Source: Pseudonocardia humida
GTDB lineage: Bacteria; Actinomycetota; Actinomycetes; Mycobacteriales; Pseudonocardiaceae
DNA: 64,000 nucleotides
Reading direction: 5' to 3'
Assembly (NCBI RefSeq): GCF_023898865.1
Contig: NZ_JAGSOV010000008.1
Coordinates: forward strand, 1 to 64,000
Positions 30,461 through 39,981 of this stretch are shown here, piece by piece; positions within the stretch are counted from its first letter, which is position 1, and each line of letters opens with the position of its first letter. Below the pieces are notes generated by a model that was given only the letters and a program-made list of their open reading frames with translations, did not search any database and had not been told where the DNA came from. The position numbers and the translations under genes are program-made.

Positions 30461-31683
30461 CCAGCCCTGTCCTGCGAACGTCCACGCTCGCCGTCGACGG
30501 CGGGGCACCGATCCGGGATCGTCCGTTGCCGGCATGGCCGCACTTCGACGACGACGAGCGCGCCGCCGCGGACGCGGTGCTGGGCTCGGGCCGGGTGAAC
30601 TACTGGACAGGCGAGCAGGGGCACCACTTCGAGCGCGACTTCGCGGCGTGGGTGGGGGTCCCGCACGCCGTCGCCGTCAGCAACGGCACCGTCGCGCTGG
30701 AGATCGCGCTCCGCGCCATCGGGGTCGGCCCCGGTGACGAGGTCGTCGTGCCGTCGGCGACGTTCATCGCCACCGCCGCCGCGGTGGCGACCTGCGGGGC
30801 GATCCCGGTGGTGGTCGACGTCGACCGGGGCACCCGGTGCCTCACCGCCGGGACGGTCGAACCGGCACTCACCGCCCGGACCGTCGCGATCGTCGTCGTG
30901 CACCTCGGCGGGTTCCCCGCCGACATGGCACCGATCCTGCACCTCGCGCGCGAGCGCGGGCTGACCGTCGTCGAGGACTGCGCGCAGGCGCACGGCGCGC
31001 GTCGCGGGGGCCGGATGGTCGGCACCCACGGCACCGTCGCCGCCTGGTCGTTCTGCCAGGACAAGATCATGAGCACCGCCGGCGAGGGCGGCGCGATCAC
31101 CACAGCCGACCCGGACGTGTGGCGGCGCTGCTGGGAGTACAAGGACCACGGCAAGAACCACGACGCGGTCACCGACCAGACGCACCCACCCGGGTTCCGG
31201 TGGCTGCACGACAGCTTCGGCACCAACGCCCGGATGACCGAGGTCCAGGCCGCCGTGGGGCGCCGCCAGCTGGGCAAGGTCGACGGCTGGGTCGCCCTCC
31301 GCAGGGCGCACGCCGCCCGCCTGACCGACGGGCTGCGCGACCTGGACGCGCTCCGGCTGCCGGCGACCCCGCCCGCCGTGGAACCGGCCTTCTACCGCTA
31401 CCACGTCGAACTGCGGTCCGAGCGGCTCGCGCCGGGGTGGGACCGCGACCGGGTCGTCGCCGCGCTCGTCGCCGAGGGCGTCCCGGCGACCCAGGGCGGG
31501 TGCTCGGAGATCCAGCGCGAGCGGGCGTTCCGGACGGTGCGGACACCACCCCGGGTCCTCCCGAACGCCGCCGCGCTGTCCCGCACGACCTTGACGCTCC
31601 CGGTGCACCACCGGATGTCGGACTCCGACGTCGACGACGTGGTCGCCGCCGTCCGCAAGGTGCTCCAGGAGGCCGCCGGATGA
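30457..31683 (+). CDS. DegT/DnrJ/EryC1/StrS nucleotide-sugar aminotransferase
   Basis: A 408-residue PLP enzyme that aminates a keto-sugar nucleotide. Conserved blocks: VAVSNGTVALEIALRAIG, GDEVVVPSATFIATAAAV, VVEDCAQAHGA and WSFCQDKIMSTAGEGG, with the PLP-binding Lys at 203. C-terminal TLPVHHRMSDSDVD is also standard. With the CapD dehydratase and the fused acetyltransferase in the same cluster, it is likely to make a 4-amino-4,6-dideoxy-GlcNAc nucleotide (PglE-like role, inferred). It is the first enzyme gene of the plus arm, coupled to the leader ORF. Confidence 0.9.
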   Translation: MTSPVLRTSTLAVDGGAPIRDRPLPAWPHFDDDERAAADAVLGSGRVNYWTGEQGHHFERDFAAWVGVPHAVAVSNGTVALEIALRAIGVGPGDEVVVPSATFIATAAAVATCGAIPVVVDVDRGTRCLTAGTVEPALTARTVAIVVVHLGGFPADMAPILHLARERGLTVVEDCAQAHGARRGGRMVGTHGTVAAWSFCQDKIMSTAGEGGAITTADPDVWRRCWEYKDHGKNHDAVTDQTHPPGFRWLHDSFGTNARMTEVQAAVGRRQLGKVDGWVALRRAHAARLTDGLRDLDALRLPATPPAVEPAFYRYHVELRSERLAPGWDRDRVVAALVAEGVPATQGGCSEIQRERAFRTVRTPPRVLPNAAALSRTTLTLPVHHRMSDSDVDDVVAAVRKVLQEAAG

Positions 31684-31792
31684 GCGGCCCGAACATCACG
31701 ACCGACCACGGCACCCGGCCAGAGGCGATCACGAGGGCACCGCTGATCGCCGCGACGTCGATCCGACCGACTGACACCCCTTGGAGTACGAC

Positions 31793-33037
31793 ATGTTCGG
31801 ACACGGAATCGTCGTCATCGGTCTCGGCTACATAGGCCTACCGACGTGTGCAGCCATCGCCGGACGCGGGGTATCGGTCACCGGGGTCGACGTCAACGCC
31901 TGCACCGTCGCCGAGATCAACGCAGGTCGATCGCCGGTGTTCGAGCCGGACCTCGGGGTGGCCGTGGCCGGTGCCGTGGCCCGAGGCCTGCTGACCGCCA
32001 CCACCGAGGTGCCTGCCGCCGATGCCTTCCTCATCGCGGTACCGACACCGTTCACCGATGACCACCAGCCCGACCTGTCCCACGTTCACGCTGCCACTGC
32101 ATCGATCGCGCCGCAGCTGCGCGGGGGCGAGGTGGTCATCCTCGAATCGACCTCACCGCCCGGGACGACGCTGCAGATCAGCCGGTGGCTCTCCGAGGCG
32201 CGCCCCGACCTCACCTTCCCGCACCAGCCGGGCGTGCCCGACGTGCACGTCGCGCACTGCCCCGAGCGGGTGCTCCCGGGCCGCATCATGATCGAGATGG
32301 TGACCAACGACCGGCTGGTGGGCGGCCTCACCCCGGCGTGCAGCGCCCGGGCCGCGGCCGTCTACCGCATCTTCTGCGAGGGCGAGATCCTGCTGACCGA
32401 CGCCGCCAGCGCCGAGATGGCCAAGCTGACCGAGAACTCCTTCCGCGACGTCAACATCGCCTTCGCCAACGAGCTCGCAGCGGTGTGCGAGGAGGTGGAG
32501 GTCGACGTGTGGGAGGTCATCCGGCTGGCGAACCACCATCCACGGGTCGACATCCTGAGTCCCGGCCCCGGCGTCGGCGGGCACTGCATCGCCGTCGATC
32601 CGTGGTTCATCGTGTCCGCCGCACCGCACCGGACCCGACTGATCCGTACTGCGCGCGAGGTCAACGACGCCCGCCCCGGTTCGGTGGTCGACGCCATCGC
32701 CACCGCGGTCGACAACATGGTCGACCCGGTGGTCGCCTGCCTGGGGCTGGCCTTCAAGGCCAACGTCGACGACCTGCGGGGCAGCCCGGCGGTGGACATC
32801 ACCGGACGGGTCGCCCGGCGGCTGCCCGGAGCGTCCGTGCTGGCGGTCGAGCCCCACGTCGGCAAGCTTCCCCCCATGCTGGACGACATCGCGAACCTCG
32901 CCTTGGAGAGCGCCGCCGACGCCGTGGCGAAGGCCGACGTCGTCGTCCTGCTCGTGGACCACAACCAGTTCCGCGCCATCACCCCGGCTGAACTCGACGG
33001 CAAGCAGATCGTCGACACCCGGGGCTTCTTCCGGTGA
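31793..33037 (+). CDS. UDP-sugar 6-dehydrogenase (WecC/WbpA-like)
   Basis: A 414-residue NAD-dependent dehydrogenase that should oxidise a UDP-N-acetylhexosamine to its uronic acid. The Rossmann start is VVIGLGYIGLPTCAAIAGRG. KLTENSFRDVNIAFANELA and GPGVGGHCIAVDPWF carry the active site, with catalytic Cys near 265; VDTRGFFR closes the fold. No WecB epimerase is in the cluster, so UDP-GlcNAc or an externally supplied UDP-ManNAc may be the substrate. I chose ATG 31793 over TTG 31781 because GGAG lies 7 bases before the ATG. It overlaps the next gene by 4 bases. Confidence 0.9.
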   Translation: MFGHGIVVIGLGYIGLPTCAAIAGRGVSVTGVDVNACTVAEINAGRSPVFEPDLGVAVAGAVARGLLTATTEVPAADAFLIAVPTPFTDDHQPDLSHVHAATASIAPQLRGGEVVILESTSPPGTTLQISRWLSEARPDLTFPHQPGVPDVHVAHCPERVLPGRIMIEMVTNDRLVGGLTPACSARAAAVYRIFCEGEILLTDAASAEMAKLTENSFRDVNIAFANELAAVCEEVEVDVWEVIRLANHHPRVDILSPGPGVGGHCIAVDPWFIVSAAPHRTRLIRTAREVNDARPGSVVDAIATAVDNMVDPVVACLGLAFKANVDDLRGSPAVDITGRVARRLPGASVLAVEPHVGKLPPMLDDIANLALESAADAVAKADVVVLLVDHNQFRAITPAELDGKQIVDTRGFFR

Positions 33038-35166
33038 AGCAGGTCGTCCAGTCGGTCGGGGACGGCAACCTGCGGGTCGTCGAGGTGCCCAGCCCCACAC
33101 CCGCCCCGACCGACGTCCTGGTCGCGACCCGGCGTTCGCTGCTGTCCTCCGGTACCGAGCGCGCCGTGCGGGAGCTCGCGTCGGCCGGCCTCCTCCGGAA
33201 GGCGAAGGCCCGGCCCGACCTGGTCAGAGCCGTGCTCAAGAAGGCGAGGACCGACGGGATCAGCAACACCGTGCAGGCCGTGCGGACCCGCCTGGACGAC
33301 GACATGCCGCTCGGTTACAGCGCGGCCGGCGTCGTCGTCATCGCGGGTGGTGCGGTCCCGGGGACGCTCGTTCCGGGGAGCCGGGTGGCGACCGCCTCGG
33401 CCGGGCACGCCGAGATCCAACTGGTGCCGGGCCTGCTCGCCGTGCCGATCCCGGACGGCGTCAGCGACCAGGCCGCCGCCTTCGGCGCCGTGGCCGCCGT
33501 CGCGTTGCAGGGCCTGCGGCAGGCCGACGTCGCACCGGGCGGAACGATCGTCGTCGTCGGGCTCGGCCTGGTCGGCCAACTGACGGTCCGGATGGCCGTC
33601 GCCTCCGGACTGGATGTCGTCGGCGTGGACCTGCGCGGATGGACCACCGAGTTGGTCACCGCAGCCGGTGGGCTGGGCCTGGTGGAGTCCGGTGAGGACA
33701 CCACCGAGACCATCCGCGCGCGCACCCGCGGCCGTGGAGCCGACGCCGTGCTGATCACGGCGTCGACGCCGTCCTCCGACCCCGTCATGTCCTCGTGCGC
33801 CCGATTGCGCGACCGCGGCCGGATCGTCGTCGTCGGGGACGTCGGTCTCGACCTCGCCCGTACCCCGTTCTACGAGAAGGAGATCGAACTCCGGTTCGCG
33901 CGGTCCTACGGTCCCGGCCGCTACGAACGCTCCTACGAGGAGTTCGCGGTCGACTACCCGGTCGGTCACGTCCGCTGGACCGAGGGCCGCAACATCGAGG
34001 CCTTCCTCGATCTGGTCGGCCGCGGCCGGGTGACCGTCGACGACCTGGTCACGCACGTGTTCCCGGTGGACGAGGCGGAGAAGGCCTACGCCACCGTCGG
34101 CAGCGACCCCAGGGCGCTGGCCGTCCAGTTCTGCTACGACCTCGATCCCGCGGCCCGATCCGAGCGCATCGTCCTGGGGGCCCGCAGCGGTCCCGGTGGC
34201 CTCGGTGCCGGCATCATCGGAGCGGGCAACTTCGCCAAGGCCACCTTCCTCCCCGCGCTGGGGCGAGCGGGCTGGACCGAGCTCGCGGCCGTGACCTCCT
34301 CCGGCGGGCTCACCGCGCGCCACCTCGCAGAGCACCACGGCATCGGGATCGTCTGCCCCGACGTCGACGACCTGCTGACGATCGACGACGTGGGCACCGT
34401 GTTCGTCCTGAGCCGCCACGACAGCCACGCGCAGTTCGTGTCGAAGGCGCTCCGCGCCGGCCGGAACGTCTTCGTCGAGAAACCGCTGGCCCTGACCCAC
34501 CACGAACTGGACGAGGTCGTCGACGCTCTCGGAGCGGGCGAGGGTCAGCTGTGGGTCGGGTTCAACCGCAGACACTCCGAGGCAGTGCACAGGACCGCGG
34601 CCGCGCTCCCCGCCGACGGCGGCCCCCTGGTCGCCACCTACCGGGTGTCGGCGGGCCGGCTCCCCGCCGCGCACTGGTACAAGGACCGGCGCCAGGGCGG
34701 GCGCCTGCTCGGCGAGGTCTGCCACTTCGTCGACGTCATCTCCTGGATCGTCGGTGCCGCCCCGGTGCGGGTCACCGCGATGGGCAGCGGCGGCGCCGAG
34801 GCGCTGCTGCAGGAGAACCTCGTCCTCACCCTCGCCTACGGCGACGGCTCGCTCGCCACGGTCAGCTACGCCGAGCACGGCCACCCGTCGACGGCCAAGG
34901 AGCGGCTGGAGATCCTCGGTCGAGGACACTCGATCACGATCGACGACTACAAGCGGCTCACCGTCGACGGCAAGGACGTGAAGATGAGGAACCCGGACAA
35001 GGGCCACGTCCGCAACCTCGAGCGCTTCCACGCCGTCGTCCGCGGCGAGGCCGACGGCACCGCCGATCTGCGCATGTCCATCGCCACGACGGCGACGATG
35101 CTCGATGCGGCGTCATCACTCATGGCGGAACCGACGACGACGCCGCCCCACCTGCAGCGTCCGTGA
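33034..35166 (+). CDS. Bi-domain oxidoreductase (ADH-like + Gfo/Idh/MocA)
   Basis: A 710-residue fusion. Residues about 1-370 form a medium-chain dehydrogenase-like half (LLSSGTERAVRELASAGLL, APGGTIVVVGLGLVGQLTV) without an obvious structural-zinc Cys cluster. From about 388 a Gfo/Idh/MocA half begins (GAGIIGAGNFAKATFLPALG) with the EKP motif FVEKPLALT, Lys 483. Fusions of this kind recur in polysaccharide clusters beside heparinase II/III genes; the reaction is unknown, perhaps on a uronic-acid sugar. The GTG overlaps the dehydrogenase stop by 4 bases. It is the last gene of the plus arm. Confidence 0.88.
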   Translation: MKQVVQSVGDGNLRVVEVPSPTPAPTDVLVATRRSLLSSGTERAVRELASAGLLRKAKARPDLVRAVLKKARTDGISNTVQAVRTRLDDDMPLGYSAAGVVVIAGGAVPGTLVPGSRVATASAGHAEIQLVPGLLAVPIPDGVSDQAAAFGAVAAVALQGLRQADVAPGGTIVVVGLGLVGQLTVRMAVASGLDVVGVDLRGWTTELVTAAGGLGLVESGEDTTETIRARTRGRGADAVLITASTPSSDPVMSSCARLRDRGRIVVVGDVGLDLARTPFYEKEIELRFARSYGPGRYERSYEEFAVDYPVGHVRWTEGRNIEAFLDLVGRGRVTVDDLVTHVFPVDEAEKAYATVGSDPRALAVQFCYDLDPAARSERIVLGARSGPGGLGAGIIGAGNFAKATFLPALGRAGWTELAAVTSSGGLTARHLAEHHGIGIVCPDVDDLLTIDDVGTVFVLSRHDSHAQFVSKALRAGRNVFVEKPLALTHHELDEVVDALGAGEGQLWVGFNRRHSEAVHRTAAALPADGGPLVATYRVSAGRLPAAHWYKDRRQGGRLLGEVCHFVDVISWIVGAAPVRVTAMGSGGAEALLQENLVLTLAYGDGSLATVSYAEHGHPSTAKERLEILGRGHSITIDDYKRLTVDGKDVKMRNPDKGHVRNLERFHAVVRGEADGTADLRMSIATTATMLDAASSLMAEPTTTPPHLQRP

Positions 35167-35280
35167 TTCTCGTGGGCGATCTCGGGCCGTTCGACGCGGC
35201 CCGGCGCTCGCCGTCCGCGTCCTGCGGCCGATCGTACCCGTTCGAAAGCCGCGACTGAGTCCGGCGAGGCTCTCGCGAAG

Positions 35281-35309
35281 ATCGTCGGTGGTCGTCGGAT
35301 CCCGACGAT
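35281..35309. terminator. Possible bidirectional hairpin between cluster arms
   Basis: ATCGTCGG (35281-35288) pairs with CCGACGAT (35302-35309), and an inner TCGTCGG/CCGACGA pairing is an alternative. It lies in the 165-bp gap where the two arms of the exopolysaccharide cluster converge. No T-tract. The rest of the gap shows nothing. Confidence 0.4.
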
Positions 35310-35331
35310 GCGCACTTCGACGAGGTACGGA

Positions 35332-36669
35332 TCAGCGTGCGCCACTTCTCGCCTGCTCCGACGTGGCTGGGCTTCCCGGCTCGACATTCAGCGTCGTGCC
35401 CGCGCTCCGCGCAATCAGCACCATGATCATCACAGCGCCGATGTGGAGTACCAGCGTCCGCAGGAAACCGTCGCTGCCGCCCTTGGCCAACTGGATGCAG
35501 TCCGCCGCGAAAAACGGTGCGAGCATGGTCCAGTACAGCCGCGGTCGACTCATCATCCAAAATGACAGCCGAGTCAAGAGGATTCCGAGGAGGAGCAGGG
35601 CGGCCAGACCACCGAATAATCCGAAAGAATGGAAGAACTCGGCGAAGATCGAGGGCGGCACACCTGTTCCGTCTACCCACTTGGACAGGAAGTACTGCCT
35701 TGAGAACTGGGTGGCCGCACCTTCCGGCTTAGCCGGCCACACCGACCGTGGGACAAGATTGGCCAGCGACCCGACAGCGAGTTCGGGATTGAGGGCGAAC
35801 GGCTCCTGCTTCGCCGCGGCCACACCCGTCGTGCGAATGGTGTCAAGACCACCGCGGACGAACGGGCCGACCAAGGAATTTATCGTGACGGTTCCGGTGG
35901 CGGGATCGGACCATTCGACCTCCTGGCCGTAGGTGAGGCCCGTCCGGACCTCCAGGCCATATATCGTGCTGAGCGGCACCACTGCCAGCACCGTGACCAG
36001 AACACCGGCCTTCAGCCGTCGCGACCAGCCGTTGACCCGAACATGCGCGCAGATGACAGCGACAGCGAGCACGATCACCTGGAACCGTGACCCGGTCAGC
36101 AGGGTCGACGCGGCATAGACAAGCCCACAGGCCCAGGTGAGCATCCTCTGACGGGTGGTCTTGTCAGCATGCAGAGCGCCGTAGATGCACGCGACCGCAC
36201 TGACGATCAGCAGTATGCGCAGCGGACCAGTACCGGCCAACAACTCACGTCGATCAGCGAGGGTGTACAACAGAGCAACCGGGCCGCCGGCCGATGCCGC
36301 AAGCACCAGATAGCCGAGAACACCTACGGCGAGACCGCCGAACAGCGCAACGTCCAGCTTGGTTCCAGGAGTCCTGAGACTGATCTCTGAAACCCTGCCG
36401 GGCGGACAGGCGAGGATCACCCCGAACGCCGTCACCAGCAGCGCAAGGGTCGTCACGGATGCCGCCAGGTACGGGTCCGATGCGATCTCCGACCACGGCT
36501 GGGCCCAGCCGATCACCCACAGCACAGGAACCACTCCGGTAGCGACCGCCAAGTATCCGACGAAGAGGCCGATCGGCAAGATCGATGGCGCTGAACTCGC
36601 CCGGAGAAGGGTTATCCGGACGATCAACATAGCCGTTGTGGCGACGAACAGGATGAGAAGGGCGATCAT
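35332..36669 (-). CDS. Wzy-like O-antigen/EPS polymerase
   Basis: A 445-residue very hydrophobic protein with about 11-12 predicted helices and a large loop (residues ~240-330, including FVRGGLDTIRTTGVAAAKQ and LVPRSVWPAKPEGAATQFSRQYF) as in oligosaccharide repeat-unit polymerases. Such enzymes join repeat units outside the membrane; sequence similarity among them is low, so the call rests on topology and context. GC falls to about 53-67% in sampled stretches versus ~74% around it, suggesting transfer. The ATG has GGAGG 12 bases upstream and the previous gene ends 1 bp away. Confidence 0.75.
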   Translation of the reverse strand: MIALLILFVATTAMLIVRITLLRASSAPSILPIGLFVGYLAVATGVVPVLWVIGWAQPWSEIASDPYLAASVTTLALLVTAFGVILACPPGRVSEISLRTPGTKLDVALFGGLAVGVLGYLVLAASAGGPVALLYTLADRRELLAGTGPLRILLIVSAVACIYGALHADKTTRQRMLTWACGLVYAASTLLTGSRFQVIVLAVAVICAHVRVNGWSRRLKAGVLVTVLAVVPLSTIYGLEVRTGLTYGQEVEWSDPATGTVTINSLVGPFVRGGLDTIRTTGVAAAKQEPFALNPELAVGSLANLVPRSVWPAKPEGAATQFSRQYFLSKWVDGTGVPPSIFAEFFHSFGLFGGLAALLLLGILLTRLSFWMMSRPRLYWTMLAPFFAADCIQLAKGGSDGFLRTLVLHIGAVMIMVLIARSAGTTLNVEPGSPATSEQARSGAR

Positions 36670-36670
36670 G

Positions 36671-38785
36671 TCAGGGATTACCTCCCAAGGCGATCTCGAA
36701 CTCCCCCGCGAGCGCATGGCTCTGGCGGGTCGAGATGTGCAGGCCGTCGCGGTAGATCCAGACCCCATCGCGAACCGAACGACAACTGGAGTCAGGACAG
36801 AGCACGGCACGAAGATCCATTTCCTGCACACCCGCGCTCGCCGCTGCATCATGCTCGGCGGTGCGCGCACGAGCCTGGGTTTCATCGACGTCCTGAAGCG
36901 GAACTTCGACTCCGCAGTCACTGACGCTGTCGCGCAGCGTCGGCAACGCACACTGGGATGGTGACCACCAGCGCTGCTGGTCTCCGCCGAGGTGTGGAAT
37001 GACGTTGACCATGAGGACGGCATGGCCCGCGCTCTTCAGCGCTGTGAGCGTACGCTCCAGACCAGCCGCCCAGAGACGCTGCTTCGCGCTGGGCTCGGAC
37101 GCCCCCTCACCGGTCAGAGGATCACGAAGAGTGACCTCCGGATCGTTGATGGCCTCGTTCGCGGCGGCTATGACGATCGACGCTCCAGCCTGCTCGGTCA
37201 ACCATCGAGTGGATTGCTCCTGAAAGATCCGACAATCGTCATCAGGTCGCCCGGCCCGCTCGAACACGAGATCGATCAGCGGGCAACCGGACATCGTGGC
37301 GAGCACGACGGTCCGATCCAGGGCACGCCCTGCGTCGATCACCGCCTCCGCATACTGGCCCGCATTCGAGTCCCCGACCAGAAAGACCCTCGGCCCACCA
37401 GGACGCCCTTCGAAGGTACATCTCGTCAGATTTCGGGCAGGAACGGGCGTCGAACTGTGGCAGCCCTCTCGATAACCGGTCGGTACGGGTCTCACCTGTT
37501 CGGCCATGGCCGCGATCGCGGGGTTGCCCCAGCTTCTCGTCGCCTCCGCGTACACCACTCCGAACAGCAGGATGGGGACGACGATGCTCACGACAGCAAG
37601 TCGCACAGTCGCCCATGCGCTCAGCCCACCGCCCCGCCGGATCGGTTGCTCGAAGTAGGTGTAGGAAGCCCACGCCAGCGGCAATGCGATCACCGCTGCC
37701 GCTACCGTGACCCCGGAATCACTCGGCCAGACCAGGTGCGCAAAGACGATCAACGGCCAGTGCCAGAGGTACCAGCTGTAGGAGACGTCGCCGATCGCCT
37801 GCAGCGGCCGGCGAGCCAGGAGGCGACCGAGTGCGCCCCCTTCCGTCCGCCCGCCGACGATCACCAACGCCGTACCGACGACCGGCACGACGGCCACGGA
37901 TCCGGGGAACACGGCCGTGTCGGGTATCAGGGTCGCTGCGGCGAGGAGCAGAGCCGCGCCCGTCCAGCCCACTGCGGCACCAGCAGCGCGGGAGAGGGGT
38001 GTCCCGCGGTCCGCCCACAGAGCGACCAGGCCGCCGATCCCGAACTCCCAGGCACGGCTGGGCGCGGAGTAGAACGCCGCCGTCGACGGCTTGTCGATGA
38101 ACGGCAGGCCGTGGCCGTAGGACAGCCAGAGCGAGATCGCGAAGGATGCGGCGACCACCGCGGCCATGACGAGGGTGGCTCCTCCGACGCCCCGCCGCTG
38201 CTTCCGGCGTCCCCACCAGTAACCCACCGCGAGCAGCACCGGGAACACCAGGTAGAACTGCTCCTCGACCGCCAGTGACCAGGTGTGCAGCAGGGGGATC
38301 GTCTCGGCGGCGTTGTCGAAGTAGTCACCGGTGACGAGGTACAGGGCCACGTTGGCCAGCCACATGCTGGCACCGACCCCCGCCACTGCGGTGTCCTGCT
38401 GCGAGCCGAACGGCGACTGCAGCACCATCGACAGCAGGGCGGTCACGGTCAGGACGAGGGCGAGCGCGGGGAGCAACCGCCTGATCCGCCGCGCGTAGAA
38501 CCGCCGGAACCGGATGCGGCCGTGCGCCGCCAGCTCGCGGAGGAGCAACATCGTGATGACGAAGCCGGAGATGACGAAGAAGACGTCGACCCCGACGAAC
38601 CCGCCCTGGACCGGCAGCCCCGCGTGGTAGGCCACCACGAGCAGGACGGCGACCGCCCGGAGCCCCTGGATGTCGCCGAGCCGTCGGCTCGGCGGGCCCG
38701 GCGACGGAGACGGCGACGGCCCGACGGATCCGTCCGCGGAACGACCCCCGGAGGAGCCGGCAGCCGCCCTTCGCGCAGTCGGCAT
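36671..38785 (-). CDS. Acyltransferase-3 membrane protein with SGNH domain (OafA/YrhL type)
   Basis: A 704-residue protein that probably acetylates the polysaccharide. After a Ser/Pro-rich cytosolic leader, residues about 35-400 are the ten-helix acyltransferase-3 domain: DIQGLRAVAVLLVVAYHAG, GGFVGVDVFFVISGFVIT, RRFYARRIRRLLPAL, HTWSLAVEEQFYL and SYSWYLWHWPLIVFAH. Residues about 470-704 form an extracytoplasmic SGNH hydrolase-like domain with VFLVGDSNAG (Ser) and DGLHIS (Asp-His pair). The SGNH part is less GC-rich than the membrane part. The ATG overlaps the upstream glycosyltransferase stop by one base. Confidence 0.88.
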   Translation of the reverse strand: MPTARRAAAGSSGGRSADGSVGPSPSPSPGPPSRRLGDIQGLRAVAVLLVVAYHAGLPVQGGFVGVDVFFVISGFVITMLLLRELAAHGRIRFRRFYARRIRRLLPALALVLTVTALLSMVLQSPFGSQQDTAVAGVGASMWLANVALYLVTGDYFDNAAETIPLLHTWSLAVEEQFYLVFPVLLAVGYWWGRRKQRRGVGGATLVMAAVVAASFAISLWLSYGHGLPFIDKPSTAAFYSAPSRAWEFGIGGLVALWADRGTPLSRAAGAAVGWTGAALLLAAATLIPDTAVFPGSVAVVPVVGTALVIVGGRTEGGALGRLLARRPLQAIGDVSYSWYLWHWPLIVFAHLVWPSDSGVTVAAAVIALPLAWASYTYFEQPIRRGGGLSAWATVRLAVVSIVVPILLFGVVYAEATRSWGNPAIAAMAEQVRPVPTGYREGCHSSTPVPARNLTRCTFEGRPGGPRVFLVGDSNAGQYAEAVIDAGRALDRTVVLATMSGCPLIDLVFERAGRPDDDCRIFQEQSTRWLTEQAGASIVIAAANEAINDPEVTLRDPLTGEGASEPSAKQRLWAAGLERTLTALKSAGHAVLMVNVIPHLGGDQQRWWSPSQCALPTLRDSVSDCGVEVPLQDVDETQARARTAEHDAAASAGVQEMDLRAVLCPDSSCRSVRDGVWIYRDGLHISTRQSHALAGEFEIALGGNP

Positions 38786-39981
38786 CACTGCGCACCGACG
38801 TCGGGGACCAGGGTGTCGAGCATCGCGTTCAACCGCTTGGCCATGACCTGCCGCGACTGGTTCTCCCGGATGTGTCGTCGCCCGTTGCAGCCCCAACGGG
38901 ACAGCTGGTCCGCGCCGGCCTCCGCCATCCGGGAGATGCCGGCGGCCAGGCCCGACGGCGACACGGCGATGCCCCCGCCGGAGTCGGTCACCAACGCCGC
39001 GACGTCTCCCGGGGTGTTGGTGATGACCGGCTTGCCCGCCGCCATGTAGTCGAAGAGCTTGTTGGGGCTGACTCCGTAGTGGAAGAGCGGCACGTCGGCC
39101 AGGCAGTGGACGCCGATGTCGGCCGCATGCAGCAGCCGGGGCATCTCGGCCTTGGGGAGCGGGTCGAGGAACCGGACATTGGTCAGGCCCTCGGTCACCG
39201 CGCGTTCGACCAGGGCGGCTCGGGAGACGCCGTCGCCGACGAGGACGATGCCGATGTCGTCACCGATCACGGCCGCGGCGTCCAGCAGCAGACCGAGGCC
39301 GTTGGCCGGGCCGTGCGCCCCCGCGTAGACGAAGGTCAGCCGGTCGAACCCGTATCGGGCGCGAGCATCGTCACGGGTGACCTCGGTGTCGAAGTACTCC
39401 GGATCCGCGGCGTTGGGGATCACCGTGATCTTCTCGACCGGGACCCCCGCCTGTTCCAACGAGCGGGCGACGCCGTCCGCCAGGACCACGATCCGGTCGG
39501 CCCTGCGGTACAGCCACGACTCCAGCGCGGCCAGCGCACGACAGATCGGCGAGCTCGCGGACAGCTGGCCCATCTCGACGAGGACCTTCGGCCACAGGTC
39601 TCGGATCTCGAGCACCAGCGGTGCCCGGGAGGCGGCCGCGATGACCGCGCCTGCCGCGGCGGCGAGCAGGTGCGGCGACGAGGCGTAGACGACCGCCGGT
39701 CGCCGCCGGACGTCGAGCAGGGATGCGACCACGGCCATCACCGCGTAGCTCATCCAGTTGCCGATCCGGGCGACGCCGTTGCTCCGGTACGGCGTCACGG
39801 GAACGAAGCGGAAGCCTGGCCGGTCCCGCTGCGTCCGGTGGGTCGACAGGTTCGTGCGCGACGCGACGATCAGGTGATCCCACCCCGGGAGAGCGCCGAA
39901 CAGCTCGGTGTGCCGGGTCCCTCCCGGTTCTCCGACCGGTACCGCGAAGTGGTTGAGGACCAGAACTCGACGGCGGGTCAT
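38785..39981 (-). CDS. Glycosyltransferase family 4 (WbuB-like)
   Basis: A 398-residue GT-B enzyme. The acceptor domain starts RRRVLVLNHFAVPVGEPGGTRH; LEIRDLWPKVLVEMG is typical of the WbuB branch that transfers fucosamine-like sugars. The donor domain has KITVIPNAADPEYF, FVYAGAHGPANGLGLLLDA and GVSPNKLFDYMAAGKPVI, holding the nucleotide-binding Glu/Lys region. It is cytosolic and membrane-associated in function, adding a sugar to the lipid-linked unit. The ATG overlaps the upstream heparinase stop by 4 bases. Confidence 0.87.
   Translation of the reverse strand: MTRRRVLVLNHFAVPVGEPGGTRHTELFGALPGWDHLIVASRTNLSTHRTQRDRPGFRFVPVTPYRSNGVARIGNWMSYAVMAVVASLLDVRRRPAVVYASSPHLLAAAAGAVIAAASRAPLVLEIRDLWPKVLVEMGQLSASSPICRALAALESWLYRRADRIVVLADGVARSLEQAGVPVEKITVIPNAADPEYFDTEVTRDDARARYGFDRLTFVYAGAHGPANGLGLLLDAAAVIGDDIGIVLVGDGVSRAALVERAVTEGLTNVRFLDPLPKAEMPRLLHAADIGVHCLADVPLFHYGVSPNKLFDYMAAGKPVITNTPGDVAALVTDSGGGIAVSPSGLAAGISRMAEAGADQLSRWGCNGRRHIRENQSRQVMAKRLNAMLDTLVPDVGAQ

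Noticed and set aside
31680..31835. 51-codon ORF overlapping the aminotransferase stop (ATGA) and the start of the UDP-sugar dehydrogenase
   Set aside because: It overlaps the dehydrogenase start by 43 bases, its composition is Thr/Ser-rich with no recognisable fold, and the dehydrogenase has its own ribosome site.
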